DNA of 64,000 nt from Patiria miniata. Its lineage: Eukaryota > Echinodermata > Asteroidea > Valvatida > Asterinidae. A program made the translations under genes and the position numbers. The notes under the pieces were generated by a model, which saw only the letters and a list, made by a program, of their open reading frames with translations, was not told the DNA's origin and did not search any database. Below, one piece after another: positions 39,501 to 51,500 of this stretch (the stretch's first letter is position 1; the number at the start of each line of letters is the position of its first letter). The DNA is taken from contig NW_024037063.1 of assembly GCF_015706575.1 (NCBI RefSeq), positions 20,088,927-20,152,926 of the forward strand, written 5' to 3'.

Positions 39501-42500
39501 GTTGGTAATGGAACAAAGGATTGCTCAAAAGCGCAATAGGCACTGTAGCTCGCAAGCCTGAAGAAACCTGTAGAGAGAAGACAACGAGAAGAAATTACAG
39601 TTTTAGAGGTGGGAGGAAAACCCCAGAAGAATATTCTGGGAAAACCCTCGGAATCAGGCAGGGACTGAAAACCCAATCCACATATTGGCCCAGGCGGGAT
39701 TCAAACCCGGGTCACAGCGGTGGAAGGCGAGGAAAGTACCGCTACGCCGACCTGACCAAATGTATAGTTTTTACACGTTTATTGAATTATATTTATATTT
39801 TTATTTTGTTTTCAATTTTACAGAAAAATTGGCGAATTGGGCTCGATAATAAAGCAGTTCTCTTCCAGAATATGAACGGGGCCCACGGTACGGTATTTCA
39901 ACTCTAAGCACCGTCTACATCATAATTTTCAACAATCGATATATCGGAAATCCAATATCAAAAATATTCGATATAACGATTATCCCACGTAAAAGTTAAA
40001 GACCATAAAGTTGAACTTTTTTTTTAAAAGTCCCAATTTTCCATGGCTTTCTCTGGAGCAGATTGCTCAATTTTTTTCAAACAAATCTTAGCTCTGAGAG
40101 TTTGTCCAGAACTTTAAAAAAAAAAATTTTGTATAGTTTTACATTGGGGGAGACCGCGAATTCCAGTAGGAATTTGTTTTCGTTAAAAAATGTTGGCTGG
40201 TGTCATGCGGAACAGCCAATACAAGGATCCACATGGATTGTAAAGGATTGGGGGGGGGGGTGTTAATAACATGAAACTGTTAATAGTTGTCAGGTTTTAC
40301 CAGTACCAAAATTATTACTTTTTTTTTCAATTTATTTTGTGTTCTTCAGGTGATATTTCGATACGTTTCCAAAACAACAACAGTGTAATTTTCAACAACA
40401 AGTATGAAACAAACCCGGCAGTTCTACATGGAAACGGCAGATCTAAGGTAGGCATGCGGCACGTTGTTCGTCCAAATCAATGTTGAAATGTATTTCCTTT
40501 AAAGGGAAGTTACAACATTTGCGAACATCACAAAACGAAAAGATCAAATTATCACGAAATACCTGGATTGTTAGGGAATGACAGTCTAAAGCTTCCTGTA
40601 AAATCGTGGCTCCTGGTGTGCTGACATTTTCAAGAAAACTTGTATTTTTCCAACGCTTGTCGGCCGACCAACGTTGGAGAAAACTGGCTTTTTGTCAAAA
40701 ACTGCATCTTATTTTTCATAATTAGTTATTGCGCATATTCTTTGTAATTGATTACACACCTGTGAAGGGGTACAACCCTGCTAGATTGATTCTCTGACCT
40801 TACAATTCCCCAAAGTCTATAAATTGCTCCGTTTCATTTTAAGTGGGGTCAGGGAAGCAGACTACATGAACATGTTTGGTTTTCTTGGTTTTTCCAGCAT
40901 CTACAAGCCCAAAACTTGAAGCTAGTCATTTCAACAATATTTGCTATATTACTGATCCTCCAAATTCATTTATTTCTGAAAATTGCAGCAACAGCAAATG
41001 TTGTAGATTCCCTTTAATGAGATATAATTGCAATACAGTTGAATTTTATTATAATGACTAGTATGGGGTTCATAAAAGTTTAGTTCGGTACGAGGGAGTG
41101 TGGCCTAGTGGTTAGGATTTGTGACTCATGATCAGAGGGTCAGGGGTTCGAATCCAGCTGCTGGCCATATGTTGTGTCCTTGGGCAAGCCACTTCACTCC
41201 CATGTCCTTCTCTCCACACAAATGTTTAAAGTGGTACCAGCATTAGCTGGGGAGTAACCTGTGATGGACTAGCATTCCATCCAGGGGGAATTCAATGTAG
41301 AAATATTCTCAGTCGTTTCATGCCACTGAAACCGGAAACAGGAGATAAACGCCGGCCAAATTGGCTTGTGACAGACTTTTACTGACAGACGTTTACCGTA
41401 TTATTTTCAACCCAGCTATACAAAGGGCAGCTCCCATTACCACAGCTTTAGATTCCATTCTCTTATTATTTCTTCTTCCGTATTTTCAGACCATGTTGAA
41501 TAACTTTGGCAACTATTTAGCCTACCATTGGACGCCTGAAGAGGGCTGCGTGGCCTGTGAAGAAGATACCTTCAGTCTGGCCAATGTCACGGTATGTGTC
41601 AGGATTCCCCCACACTCCCAACCCCACCTCCACCCCACCCTCCACCTCCCCATCCCCCACCACCCATCCCCCCACCACCCACCCCAACCCCTTACCCACC
41701 CCCACCCCCACCCCCACCCCCACCCCACCACCCCACCTCCCAACCCCACCTCCCAACCCCACCCCACCCCCTCCACATATTTACCAAGAACGTAGAGAAA
41801 CACATGAAGCAAAAAGCAAGTCTAAAACCTATTTAGTACTGTACAAGTGTAAAATATGTTGAAAGAAGGATCTGGTACCTGGTCTTTGTTTGTATACATT
41901 TACTTCATAGTCCTGTCACCAGACTACTCAGTGGTCCCATTAATTGACATCTTAAATACCCTAGACCTGACTTGTTAGAAGCTTATAGCTGAATCTCTGC
42001 AATACAATTGTTCATTTAAATCCAGTTAGCGAGCCTATATTGTATATAGCCAATGCCCTTAGGTACTTGTCGGTTTTTGTTTGTTCACATCTGTAAGTTA
42101 AACTTAGCTTTTGTAAGCAACATGTGCACTGAGCCCTGTTGGTATTTTTGTCTCCCAATCTTATGCCCTCTCTTTTATCTTCTTTCTGTAGGCTCAATGC
42201 ACGTGTTTGCTTAATATAGGGACCATTGCTTACAAGCTTTGCTTCTTAATGGATCCCTCTGCAGTATCACTTGTTCGTTAATTGCATCTTTATATATCCA
42301 ATTATTTATTTATTTATATATTACTTTCTATGATTAACTTTTGTTGGATTAATACTGTGGAAATAAATAAACCTGAAACCTGAAACCTGAATGGGAAATT
42401 CCAGCGTTATGCAATGTCCGTAACAGAGCTTTAAAGAGCTCAGTGAATAAACCTTGATTTTAATCTTATGGGCTCCGTGCGCCAACGAAAGAGGGCGCCC

Positions 42501-45500
42501 TTTTACCTAGCAACGACGTCCCATGGGCGGGACATTTAGCTGGTTGACGCGCACCGTTCCTTGTGTGTGACGCACGTACACCAGGGGATTTGTACTATGT
42601 ACACGCAGTGGTACAGCCGCGCGTCGCGGCAAAATTGCAGTCAGGCAAGATGGCGTCATTCGGTCACCCCCAACTGTACTTTCTGTGCCGGTGAGGGGGT
42701 ATTTCCATCATTTAGTAATGGTCCAGGAGATTACAGACTAGGAGTTTGGATCATTTCTCTGAATCGTTAATTAGGTATCATGGTTAACTGGCTCTGTCAC
42801 GGACATTACACTGCTGTAATTGCCCTTATGCTTTTATGTTGCATGTTTTTTACCACGCTGCGTCATACAACTGCTATGTTACACGAACACTCATCGCGGT
42901 CGTAAGTAACGCGCGTCACGCAGCTGCCCTTGTGCGTTTGATGCATCAACGAACTGCGTTGAGATATATGGCAAGCAAATTCAGGCGAATGTCAGGACTG
43001 TGGTCCAACTTTGTGAAAAGAAAATTACCATTTACTATTTGGTCTTAGGTTTCAGATATGAATCGCATGGCTCCGTTTTTTTCCTGAAAAATGTTGAAGA
43101 AAACTTGGCTTAAGTGTAATAGTGAATTTTGTGATATCCAATATCGGTCTAAATATGAAGCAGAGCAAATGCTTAAAGTGCCAGCTAATGTAAAAAAAAA
43201 ATAAAAAAATGAATTAAGAAAAATAAAGACAAATGAAAACAAAAAAAATAAGTTTAAGGGCAATGTTTCACTTACAGACTTTTTTTCTTCGTTGTTTAGG
43301 AAGATGACTTTCCACCAGTTCTGGTGGCGCTGTTTATTGAAGTGCCCACGCCATTCCTGGACGATTTCTTTGACCAAGTTGAAGCGTTGGACTACCCCAA
43401 GAAGAAAATTGATCTGTTCCTTCATAACCAAGTAAGATAAGACAATTCTTAGCTGCATTTAGTCCAACAAATGAGACGTTCAGTTAGTTTAGCTAAAACC
43501 CGAATACTACACATTGTAAAAAATGTGAAATTTGGATTAACTTTGTCAGGCTTATAGGATGACATTAAAAGACAAACCAGTGTGGGGCAGCCCTACCCCA
43601 GGGGTAGGTATTGTCGCTTTCAGTGATACCAAATCCCCACCCCTTGGGAACCATTTCCAGTACAAAAGATTGGGAGTGAATTAGATTTTAAAACAAAGAG
43701 AGAAGACTAAACTCAGTACCTGTGGTCCAAAACTGATGAGAACCCCACCAAAGGGGCGAGGCATACCATGAAAAAGAGGGTGGGATGGAACACTTGAAAG
43801 GTGCATTATTTCTATAGACTAATTCGGCGAATCAAAATTAGAAGCCAGTTTTGAGGTGGATCCACGTCCGCGAGCACACTGCACGCGTTCTTAAAGGGAA
43901 AATACAACATTTGCAAACATCAAAAAATAAAACTACATAATCAGTTTGAAATACCTTACTGGACTGTTAGTGAATGACAGTGTAAAGCATCCTGTAAAAT
44001 CATGGCACCTGATATACTGTCATTTTCAAGAAAAGTGGTATTTTTGTATCAATTTCCAACGCTGGTCGGCCGACCAGCGTTTGAAAAAACTGGCTTTTTT
44101 TCAAATACTGGCCCCAATTGACCATCGCACTTGTTTGCAATCGATTACACACCTATGAACGGGTACAAGCCAGCTAGACTGGTTCCCTGACCTTACAATT
44201 CCCCAATGTATGTAAACTGCTCTGTTTCTTCTTATATGGAGTCAGGGAACCAGACTACAGGAAAATGATAGTTTTTCTTGGTTTTTATAGCATTTTCGAA
44301 CCCAAAACCTCAAAAATGTCAGTGTAACTATATTTGCTATATATTTCCAACCCCCCCAATTCCATCCATTTCAGAAAATTTCAGCAAAAGCAAATGATGT
44401 ATATTCCCTTCAAAGATGAGGCATTTTGGTATAAACCCTATTGTTCGAAAGAGCCCATAGTGCGTGCCTACTACCTGAGCGCAAGCCTGGTTCCGCCTCA
44501 AAAATGGCTTCCACTTTTGTTCGCAAAAGTAGTCTACGCTCAAATTGCCATTTTCTTTTTAATTCCACAGCCTAAACACCGTTTGAACAGAGTGGCTAGG
44601 TTTGTCAAGAAAGCCAAGGAGATGTACCGGTCGGTCAAGCTCTACTCCCCAGCCAAGAACTTGACAGAAGAACAAGGCAGGAACAAGGGCCTGTGAGTGC
44701 AATACTCAAGTTTATTAATTGATGGCAAGATTATTTTTGGCCGCAAAACATCATTTTTGAAAAAGACAACAAATATCAGCCAAATTTTAAACTCAAGTCA
44801 AACACCACAAATACTGACTCTTTGAAACTGTACTGTACAATATTTGTACAACAACTCTCACCGTAACTTCATATTTCGCAACACTCTGAGGTCCTGCCAT
44901 AGAGTGATATTTGCTGTGACGACAGGCCAGTGTGACAACAGGCCAAGTACAGTGGCCAAGTTCAAGTTCAACAAACAGTTTGAACAAAACCAATGGGAAC
45001 CACTGACGCGTATACATGTCCACCGCCAGAGACTCTGGGAAAGCTTGACAATTTAACTTGACGATACACATTGCCAGATCGTGTCTACATGTCCTGTGGC
45101 ATGAGCTGGTCTTGGCAAGTCCATCACAAGTCCAGTCAGTGGTTTTTTTATCTACAGCACATATCGTCAATGGATCACGATTATTCATCTAGTTTGATGT
45201 TTATTCATAAGAAAATAACAATGATTATAAGATGGAATTTTGCGTCGGGGTGATATAAATCAAATTAGGTTTTGCCCTTCACCGACGTTAAAGGGCAAAA
45301 CCTAATTTGATTTAATAACAATGATGTCACACCATTGCTATCACTCAGTCATGCATGTACATTAAAGCATTTCAAAAAACGGCTTTCGTCAAGCTACCAC
45401 AGTGGCCTAGTGGATAGTGGAATGAACTATGGATTGCAAGATCTGTGGTTCGAACCCATGTCCATTTTTCGTCAAATATTTTTGTTGGTTGGGATAAGCG

Positions 45501-48500
45501 TAATTGAAAGGAAAACACTACAAGAACCTAAGTTTCTTCCATCCACACAGCGTGATAAATAGTCATGTTAGGTGCGTGATTGGTTAAAATATGATATATG
45601 CTACAAAAAAACAAAAAAACATGTCCAGTCACAAGTAAATCATGAGTCCAGTCACACGTAAAAATCACCCTCTTGATTACGGACAGAGCACACTGTCTGA
45701 AAAGTCGAGTTCTACACGCAACCAACCGGTTCTTTTCAGAACCACACATCTTCCCAGAAGAGATTTCTTTCCACATGGTGTTACCCGCAATCTTTCTACT
45801 TTATCTCATCTGCCATGCAAAGCTTCAAGTCATATATAAAAATCACAATTCTAGGAATGCCTTTGTCAAAGCTCACTTGAATAGCTTGTGTGTTGAATTG
45901 GGACTGGAGGACTTGTGATGGACTAGACTACATCACTACCATGCAGTAAAATACAGCATTTCATTCTGGGGATATTTGTGGGGAAGTTGTTTCCTGTAAA
46001 GCGTTTATTTCAAATTTGCCAGTTATTGGGGGTTAAAGCAGTCAAACCTTTTGTTTTATTGTTCCAGTCAGCACTGCAATGATCTGAAGTGTGACTACTA
46101 TTTCAGCTGGGATGCCGACGTGCGACTGACCAACCCCAAAACACTCCAGCTTCTCATTGAACAAAACAGGTATACATTTGTCTTCCCAATTATTTCGTCC
46201 GTACAGATCCACTAATGTCTGCCTGATGATGGTTTGACGAATTGCAGATGTTATCAATGTCCGGCATGCGTAAAGACAAATGTCCGACATGCGTGCACAG
46301 GTAATGCATGTGGTCTAGCGGTAGAGCACAGGATTCATGATCGTGAGATTGTGGTTCGAGCCCCGCCGTGGCCATGCGTGTTGTGCCCTTGAGTAAGGCG
46401 CTTTACCTCAATTACTCCTCTCAACCCAGGTGTTAATAATAATAATAATAACTGTATAGCGCTTTTTGCCAGAGGATACAAAGCGCTGGGGGAGAATGCA
46501 ACCAAAGCCAGGTAAATGAAGTATATGAACATTATGAGACCCATTATGTTGCACCTTATAAGGGTTTACAAGGTGCTGCGGCGCATAATTGCTGCCACTG
46601 CCAGAAACACCGGGGCAAACCCCTTCTCTTAGCGACAAGTGTTACTGGGTTCTTTAACGTGCATTACACAACACACAGGACCTACGGCTTAACGTCCCAT
46701 CCGAAGGACGAAGCAATAATGGTAAAGTGCCTTGCTCAAGAGCATAAGCACCATGTTCCCAAGGTCAGGATTCGAACCCGAGTCGAACACCGTAACCAAT
46801 GGGTACCAGCATTGACATTGAGGACTCGTGACTCGCGAGTCATGCATTCTTATTAAACCTACAATACCGGGGTTTTTTTCAGAATTAATCAAAACAAAAG
46901 GCTGATGTTCATTTTTTGGTTGCCATGGCAAGGAATAACATTTATCACAAATTACGTACTTGTCAGTAATTTCTTGAGGTATATAAACCCAATGATCCGT
47001 GGAGTGTTATATTTTCCGACACCCCTTGCCTAGGGAAAATAGAACACTCCACAGTTAACCGAGGGAATCTATTTTTACTATACCCCTCAAAAGCATTCAA
47101 TATTTGTGTACTATTGCCCCATAGATCAGTCATAGCACCTATTGCCCGCAAGGAAGGCAAACTGTGGAGTAACTTCTGGGGCGACGTCAACCGGGATGGG
47201 TTCTACTCCAGATCCGAGGACTACGTAGACATCATCAAAGATTATAAAATGTAAGCATGGACTTTTTCTAAAACATTTCTTTGTATTTTATATCAAATTC
47301 AATCATGTCGTTTAAGAAGTGGTCACGAAAGGGCCATCCATTGTTCATTTACAGCAGTGTTGTTGACTTGAGTTGCTGACTCGGACTCGAATCCAACTCG
47401 AGTCGCTATTTTTTTTACTTGACTTGACTTGACTTGAACAAAAAAAAGACTTGCGACTTGACTAGACTTGGAAAAAATGAACTTGCGACTTGACTTGACT
47501 TGTGAATTGTCTTGACTTTTGAATTGTCTAAACTTGTGGAAAATTGACTCGTGAATTGTCTTGACTTGAGTTGTGACTTGTCTTGACTTGTGAAAAATTG
47601 ACTTACGACTTGACTTGACTTATGATTTGACCTGACTTGTGATTTGACGTGACTTGTGACTTGCGACTTGACTAGACTTGTGGCTTGACTTGACTTGACT
47701 TGTGACTTGTCTTGACTTGTGACTTGTCTTGACTTGTGACTTGACTTGACTTGTGAAAGATTGACTTGTGAATTGTCTTGACTTGCGACTTGACTTGACT
47801 TGTGACTTGACTTGACTTGTGAAAGATTGACTTGTGAATCGTCTTGACTTGCGACTTGACTTGAGTTGTGACTTGTCTTGACTTGTGAAAAATTGACTTA
47901 CGACTTGACTTGACTTATGATTTGACTTGACTTGTGATTTGACTTGACTTGTGACTTGCGACTTGACTAGACTTGTGGCTTGACTTGACTTGACTTGTGA
48001 CTTGTCTTGACTTGTGACTTGACTTGACTTGTGAAAGATTGACTTGTGACTTGTCTTGACTTGTGACTTGACTTGACTTGTGAAAGATTGACTTGTGAAT
48101 TGTCTTGACTTGCGACTTGACTTGACTTGTGACTTGACTTGACTTGTGAAAGATTGACTTGTGAATTGTTTTGACTTGTGACTTGACTTGACTTGTGACT
48201 TGACTTGACTTGACTTGTGACTTGACTTGACATGTGACTTGTCTTGACTTGTGACTTGTGTTGACTTGTGAAAGATTGACATGTGACTTGACTTGACTTG
48301 ACTTGTGACTTGTCTTGACTTGTGACTTGACTTGATTTGTGACTTGTCTTGATTTGTGACTTGTCTTGATTTGTGACTTGTCTTGATTTGTGACTTGTCT
48401 TGACTTGTGAAAAATGGACTTGTGACTTGACTTGACTTGTGACTTGACTTGACTTGTGACTTGACTTGACTTGTGACTTGACTTGACTTGTGACTTGTCT

Positions 48501-51500
48501 TGACATGTGAAAAATGGACTTGTGACTTGACTTGACTTGTGACTTGTCTTGACATGTGAAAAATGGACTTGTGACTTGACTTGACTTGTGACTTGACCTG
48601 ACTTGTGAAAAATTGACTTGATTACAATATGGTATGGAGACCATACCTAGCATGGAACTAGTCTTGGCCCAAGACCAGATCTATATTTTATTTCCCTACA
48701 TGCAGCTAGTCCGTGACAACCACGGCAAAGCCTCCATGGTGGTCGAGGTCTCACGATCAACAAGATGAATCAAACTCAGCCTTGGGAATATTGGCAGTGC
48801 TACCCATCTAATTTTGAGCATACTTCATGCACACGCGTCAGCTTGAATACAGTGCAGGTGCGGTAGGCTCAAAATTTACTGGGTAGCTCTGCCAAGATTC
48901 CCAAGGCTGGATTCAATTCATCGTGTTGATAGTGACCTCCACTGCGGAAGCTTCAATGAACCAGCTGTATGAAGGAAAAACAATCCAGGCTTGGACTAAG
49001 ACTAGCATTGAACTATATTTGGTTTTGGTATTGCAGCGGGTTGTGGAATGTAGCCTTCATCTCCAGCGTGTACCTGATCCACGGCAGCAAGATCCACGCT
49101 CCACACACGCCAACCTTTGAGATAGACGACATGGATCCGGACATGGCGCTCTGTAAACAGCTGCGAGACAAGGTTAGCCCCTTCAGCTAATGCTGTGCAT
49201 TTTCAAATAATTTAATATTCAATTATTCATACTTGGATTGGAGCGGATATTTGAATATTCGCAACACGCCCATCAAATTGAACATATTTTAAAAATAGTT
49301 TTAAAGACGCAGCTTAAGTCAATATTCTCAACAGGAACTCTCAAATCACGTGTGTGAAGTGACTCTCAACCAAATTGAAGGTTTGACAAACGATAAAACC
49401 TCGGAAATTACACATTTAAAATAACAGATGTTTTTGCGTTGTCTTCTCGAGAATATTTGAATCGGAAAAATCCTGGGTTTTTTGGGGGGGGTCTTTCTTT
49501 TCCCCCATCTTACAGTGAGGGGGGGGGGGGCAGATTCCTCCCAGTCTGATCTTTGAAATGTAATGACAGAGTTATTTTGAAACTGTTATGCTAGTAGAAT
49601 TAATCATGCTTGGTATATAAGCAAAGTTTTAGCTCAATCGGGAGAATATTAATTTTAAAAAGTAAGACTTGAGGCTTTGCATGGTGGAGATAATAATGAA
49701 TGAAAGGTTTGCGGAAACACCATGTGCGAATAATTTCTCATACTGAGAAAATGGTTCTGAAAAGAACCAGAGGTATAAAATCGATGTTCCGGTTGGACTT
49801 CGTTTTTTAAGATGGAATGTACATGTAGATTTCAAGTTTCCTCCTTCATTTCCCGTTTACTCGTTATTCAGGGTGTGTTCATGTATGCCACCAACATGCA
49901 CTACTTTGGTTATCTGGTAGTGACGGAGTACTGTGAAACAGAGCATCTCCACAATGACTTGTGGGAAATCGGAAGCAATCGCAAGGTAGGAGAAAGCTTG
50001 AGGTCTATGAGTGGATACGTCCATGTACATCATAACTAAGGAGTTAACGAAATCTTGGATTTGTCACCAGCTTTGCCTCTGCCTCAAGATTCAGTACAAT
50101 CCTGCCACATTCAAAACTTGTGAAAATACACCAACCGTTTGCCTAACGATTTGTGTCTGGTTAGCAGAAAACTACGACAAATTATTGTACTGGAGTCTGT
50201 CAAGCCAGTAAACTATAGAGCAATAAGCTTGAGCCGGAGCTGGATACAACACCAAGATTTCGAAAACACTATAGCCGGGGTTTCAAGTGATTTTTGTGCA
50301 TTTTGTACCAATGGGCTTGCCATACACAAAGAGTTACTCTTGATATGTTGCCGTGACTCATATTCGCTTTTTTCATTTTTATCGCCTATTTTCTCAGGAT
50401 TGGGAGCGTCATTTCATCCATCCCGATTACTACAAAGCAGCTGAACCGGGAGTAGAGGTCAAACAGGTACTGTAGGGCACTTATCTGACCTTTGACCTTG
50501 AGGTCAATAATCTGGAACTGGTTCCTGACATCAGCGGTCGGTACTCGGGTACCCGGTTCCGATGTACAGACCTAACTATATGAGTCTTTCCACCGGGTTG
50601 GGGAACAATGTGTGACATATGACCATATCATGAAAAGCATGAATGCCTTGCTAGCAGTTGCTCTACATAATATGTGCTGTTGGGTGTTTCACTACTGCAG
50701 AAAGTTTGAAATCATTTCAATGTATTTTGCCAAAAATATGAGAAAAATGTCACTCGGATGTAACATTGACACCATGTTACATCCAAATATTTTTTTTTTT
50801 TTATTTCTGTAAAACATTACCCAAAATTCACTTTATGTACTTCTTACTGTACATGCAACACACTAAGATAAACTTTTGTTATGGTAGTCGGGTATCAAAT
50901 GGAGCAGAAATGATAGCTTGGTTGTGGACGTAACATTGACACCGTGTCAACCCCAAATGTCACACTTCCATTGAGTGATTTTGACACCATTACATCCACA
51001 TTAAGATATCGTTTCTGCTATATCTGAGCCCTGACTATACCCAAACAAAAACTTTTCTTGGTGCATTAGGTGTCCAGTTATAAATATGCAATGTCAGTTT
51101 GCAATGTATGCAAGTATGCAATGTCATATTTTACATATGTGTAAAAAATGGCAAAAAAGACTATTTGGATGTAACATTGTTACATCCAAAGTCCATTCAA
51201 CTGATTTCAAACTTTCTCAAGTATTAAATATAGACGTCAGAGGTCTATGTTTTGGATTGGCAGTTGTTTGCCGTCCCCCCATAGACTTGATCTCCTTCAT
51301 TTGTCTTGAAGTGAACAACTGACAAATTTTGAATAATGCAAGTGAAGTAGGAATATTAACCCTAACTCCCTAGGCCTTTTTGCGAGGATGTATCCTCAAT
51401 CCTGCAAAATCCTCCAATTGGCCTCATGGAAATATAGCCTCAATTCTGCAAATTCCTCCATTATTTCTTGAATATGGTCTTTGGAGGGTGACCACTGCCT

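Noticed and set aside
41091..41165. Possible tRNA genes at SINE heads (also 35.6, 35.9, 46.3, 59.7-60.2, 60.4 kb)
   Set aside because: A- and B-boxes are present, but acceptor and anticodon stems do not pair as in tRNAs and conserved SINE bodies follow.
41361..41862. Open frames of 80-144 codons on both strands, Pro/His- or Gly/Trp-rich
   Set aside because: They overlap the CCCCAC array and PLOD exon 8 in wrong frames.
47620..48555. 311-codon open frame on the - strand (Ser/Gln/Val/Lys-rich), and a 228-codon overlap
   Set aside because: It is the translation of the ACTTG minisatellite. The unit lacks stop triplets on that strand, so length is not evidence of a gene.
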